DNA from: Burkholderiales bacterium
GTDB taxonomy: Bacteria > Pseudomonadota > Gammaproteobacteria > Burkholderiales > Ga0077523
DNA: 13,898 nt
Direction of reading: 5' to 3'
Assembly: GCA_025459035.1 (NCBI GenBank)
Contig: JALORJ010000053.1
Location: forward strand, 1 to 13,898
Shown: positions 13,582 to 13,898 of the stretch, piece after piece
Layout of the letters: the number at the start of each line of letters is the position of its first letter
How positions within the stretch are numbered: position 1 is the first letter of the stretch
The notes under the pieces: generated by a model
Seen by the model: the letters and a program-made list of their open reading frames with translations, nothing else
Databases searched by the model: none
Told to the model about the DNA's origin: nothing
Translations under genes and position numbers: made by a program

Positions 13582-13898
13582 TTGTCCGGACCTCTCGCAG
13601 AGACCCCCTCGGCCGACGCGGTCGAGCAGGCGGTCGATGCCGCACTTTCCCGCCACCGGGGTCGCCCCGGTGCGCTGCTGCCGCTGCTGCACGACGTGCA
13701 GGACAGCCTCGGCCACATCCCCGACACCGCGGTTCCGAAGCTCGCGCAGGCGCTGAACCTGTCGCGGGCCGAAGTGCACGGGGTGGTCACCTACTACCAC
13801 CACTTCCGCACGACTCCGCCGGGCCGCCACGTCGTTCAGGTGTGCCGCGCGGAGGCCTGCCAGGCGCTGGGCGCGGACGCGCTGCTCGCGCACGCCGA
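13582..13898 (+). CDS. fdsG: FdsG, gamma subunit of NAD-dependent formate dehydrogenase (NuoE-like), 3' end cut by window edge
   Basis: NuoE-like 2Fe-2S subunit, 105 residues visible of a usual 160 or so. In the cytoplasmic FdsGBA enzyme it works with the diaphorase subunit FdsB to pass electrons from formate to NAD. Seen: GALLPLLHDVQDSLGHIP (30-47), SRAEVHGVVTYYHHFRTTPPG (61-81) and the first two cluster ligands, C88 and C93, in QVCRAEAC; the second pair lies beyond the right edge. The start is TTG at 13582, preceded by GGGAG with a seven-base gap; no ATG or GTG fits the conserved N-terminus. NuoE of complex I or a hydrogenase HoxF/HoxE-type subunit is an alternative by sequence alone. The LysR gene before it and the molybdenum cofactor genes strongly favour formate dehydrogenase. 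Confidence 0.88.
   Translation, partial: MSGPLAETPSADAVEQAVDAALSRHRGRPGALLPLLHDVQDSLGHIPDTAVPKLAQALNLSRAEVHGVVTYYHHFRTTPPGRHVVQVCRAEACQALGADALLAHA

Noticed and set aside
12337..13893. A 518-codon minus-strand open frame opposite the LysR gene and fdsG.
   Set aside because: Same antisense artefact; the plus strand encodes well-defined LysR and FdsG motifs there.

Overview
The window is very GC-rich (G or C at most third codon positions), densely packed, and holds only Gram-negative-type genes. The layout Mth938-like gene / alaC-type aminotransferase, a Cys-rich MoaA, an OprP-type outer-membrane porin and an FdsG-type formate dehydrogenase subunit together suggest a betaproteobacterium, probably Burkholderiales or a relative. 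This placement is inferred from gene content and composition, not from a database match.

Left edge (1-1992): a PLP aminotransferase of the AlaC type runs off the left end on the minus strand. It is divergent from a small Mth938-like protein. A convergent fluoride exporter gene, crcB, follows on the minus strand. These look like ordinary chromosomal background.

Centre (2148-9660, all minus strand): a molybdenum block. Read in the direction of transcription it is mobB, moaD, moaE, a one-domain ModE-like HTH protein, a HTH plus periplasmic-binding-protein-like regulator, and then the transport operon modB - modC - porin - modA. The transport genes are overlapped throughout: modB/modC by 8 bp, modC/porin by ATGA, and the porin stop touches a possible modA start as TGATG. 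A sequence closely resembling the ModE operator lies about 85 bp upstream of modB. None of ModC or the two regulators carries a visible Mop/TOBE molybdate-binding domain, so metal status may be sensed by the PBP-like domain of the 360-residue regulator.

Right part (9931-13898, plus strand): moaA and moeA are divergent from mobB. They are followed by a LysR-type regulator and the start of fdsG, the gamma subunit of an NAD-dependent, molybdenum-containing formate dehydrogenase. A perfect CGCGAT-N11-ATCGCG dyad (T-N11-A, the LysR-box form) and a plausible -35/-10 pair lie between the LysR gene and fdsG, at the spacing expected for an activator. fdsG starts with TTG behind a good ribosome binding site.

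Taken together, the locus would import molybdate across both membranes, build and mature the molybdenum cofactor, and supply it to formate dehydrogenase, with separate metal-responsive and LysR-type control. The least ordinary element is the porin translationally embedded inside the mod operon, a candidate outer-membrane molybdate (oxyanion) channel. No tRNA, rRNA, CRISPR array, insertion sequence or prophage was seen.
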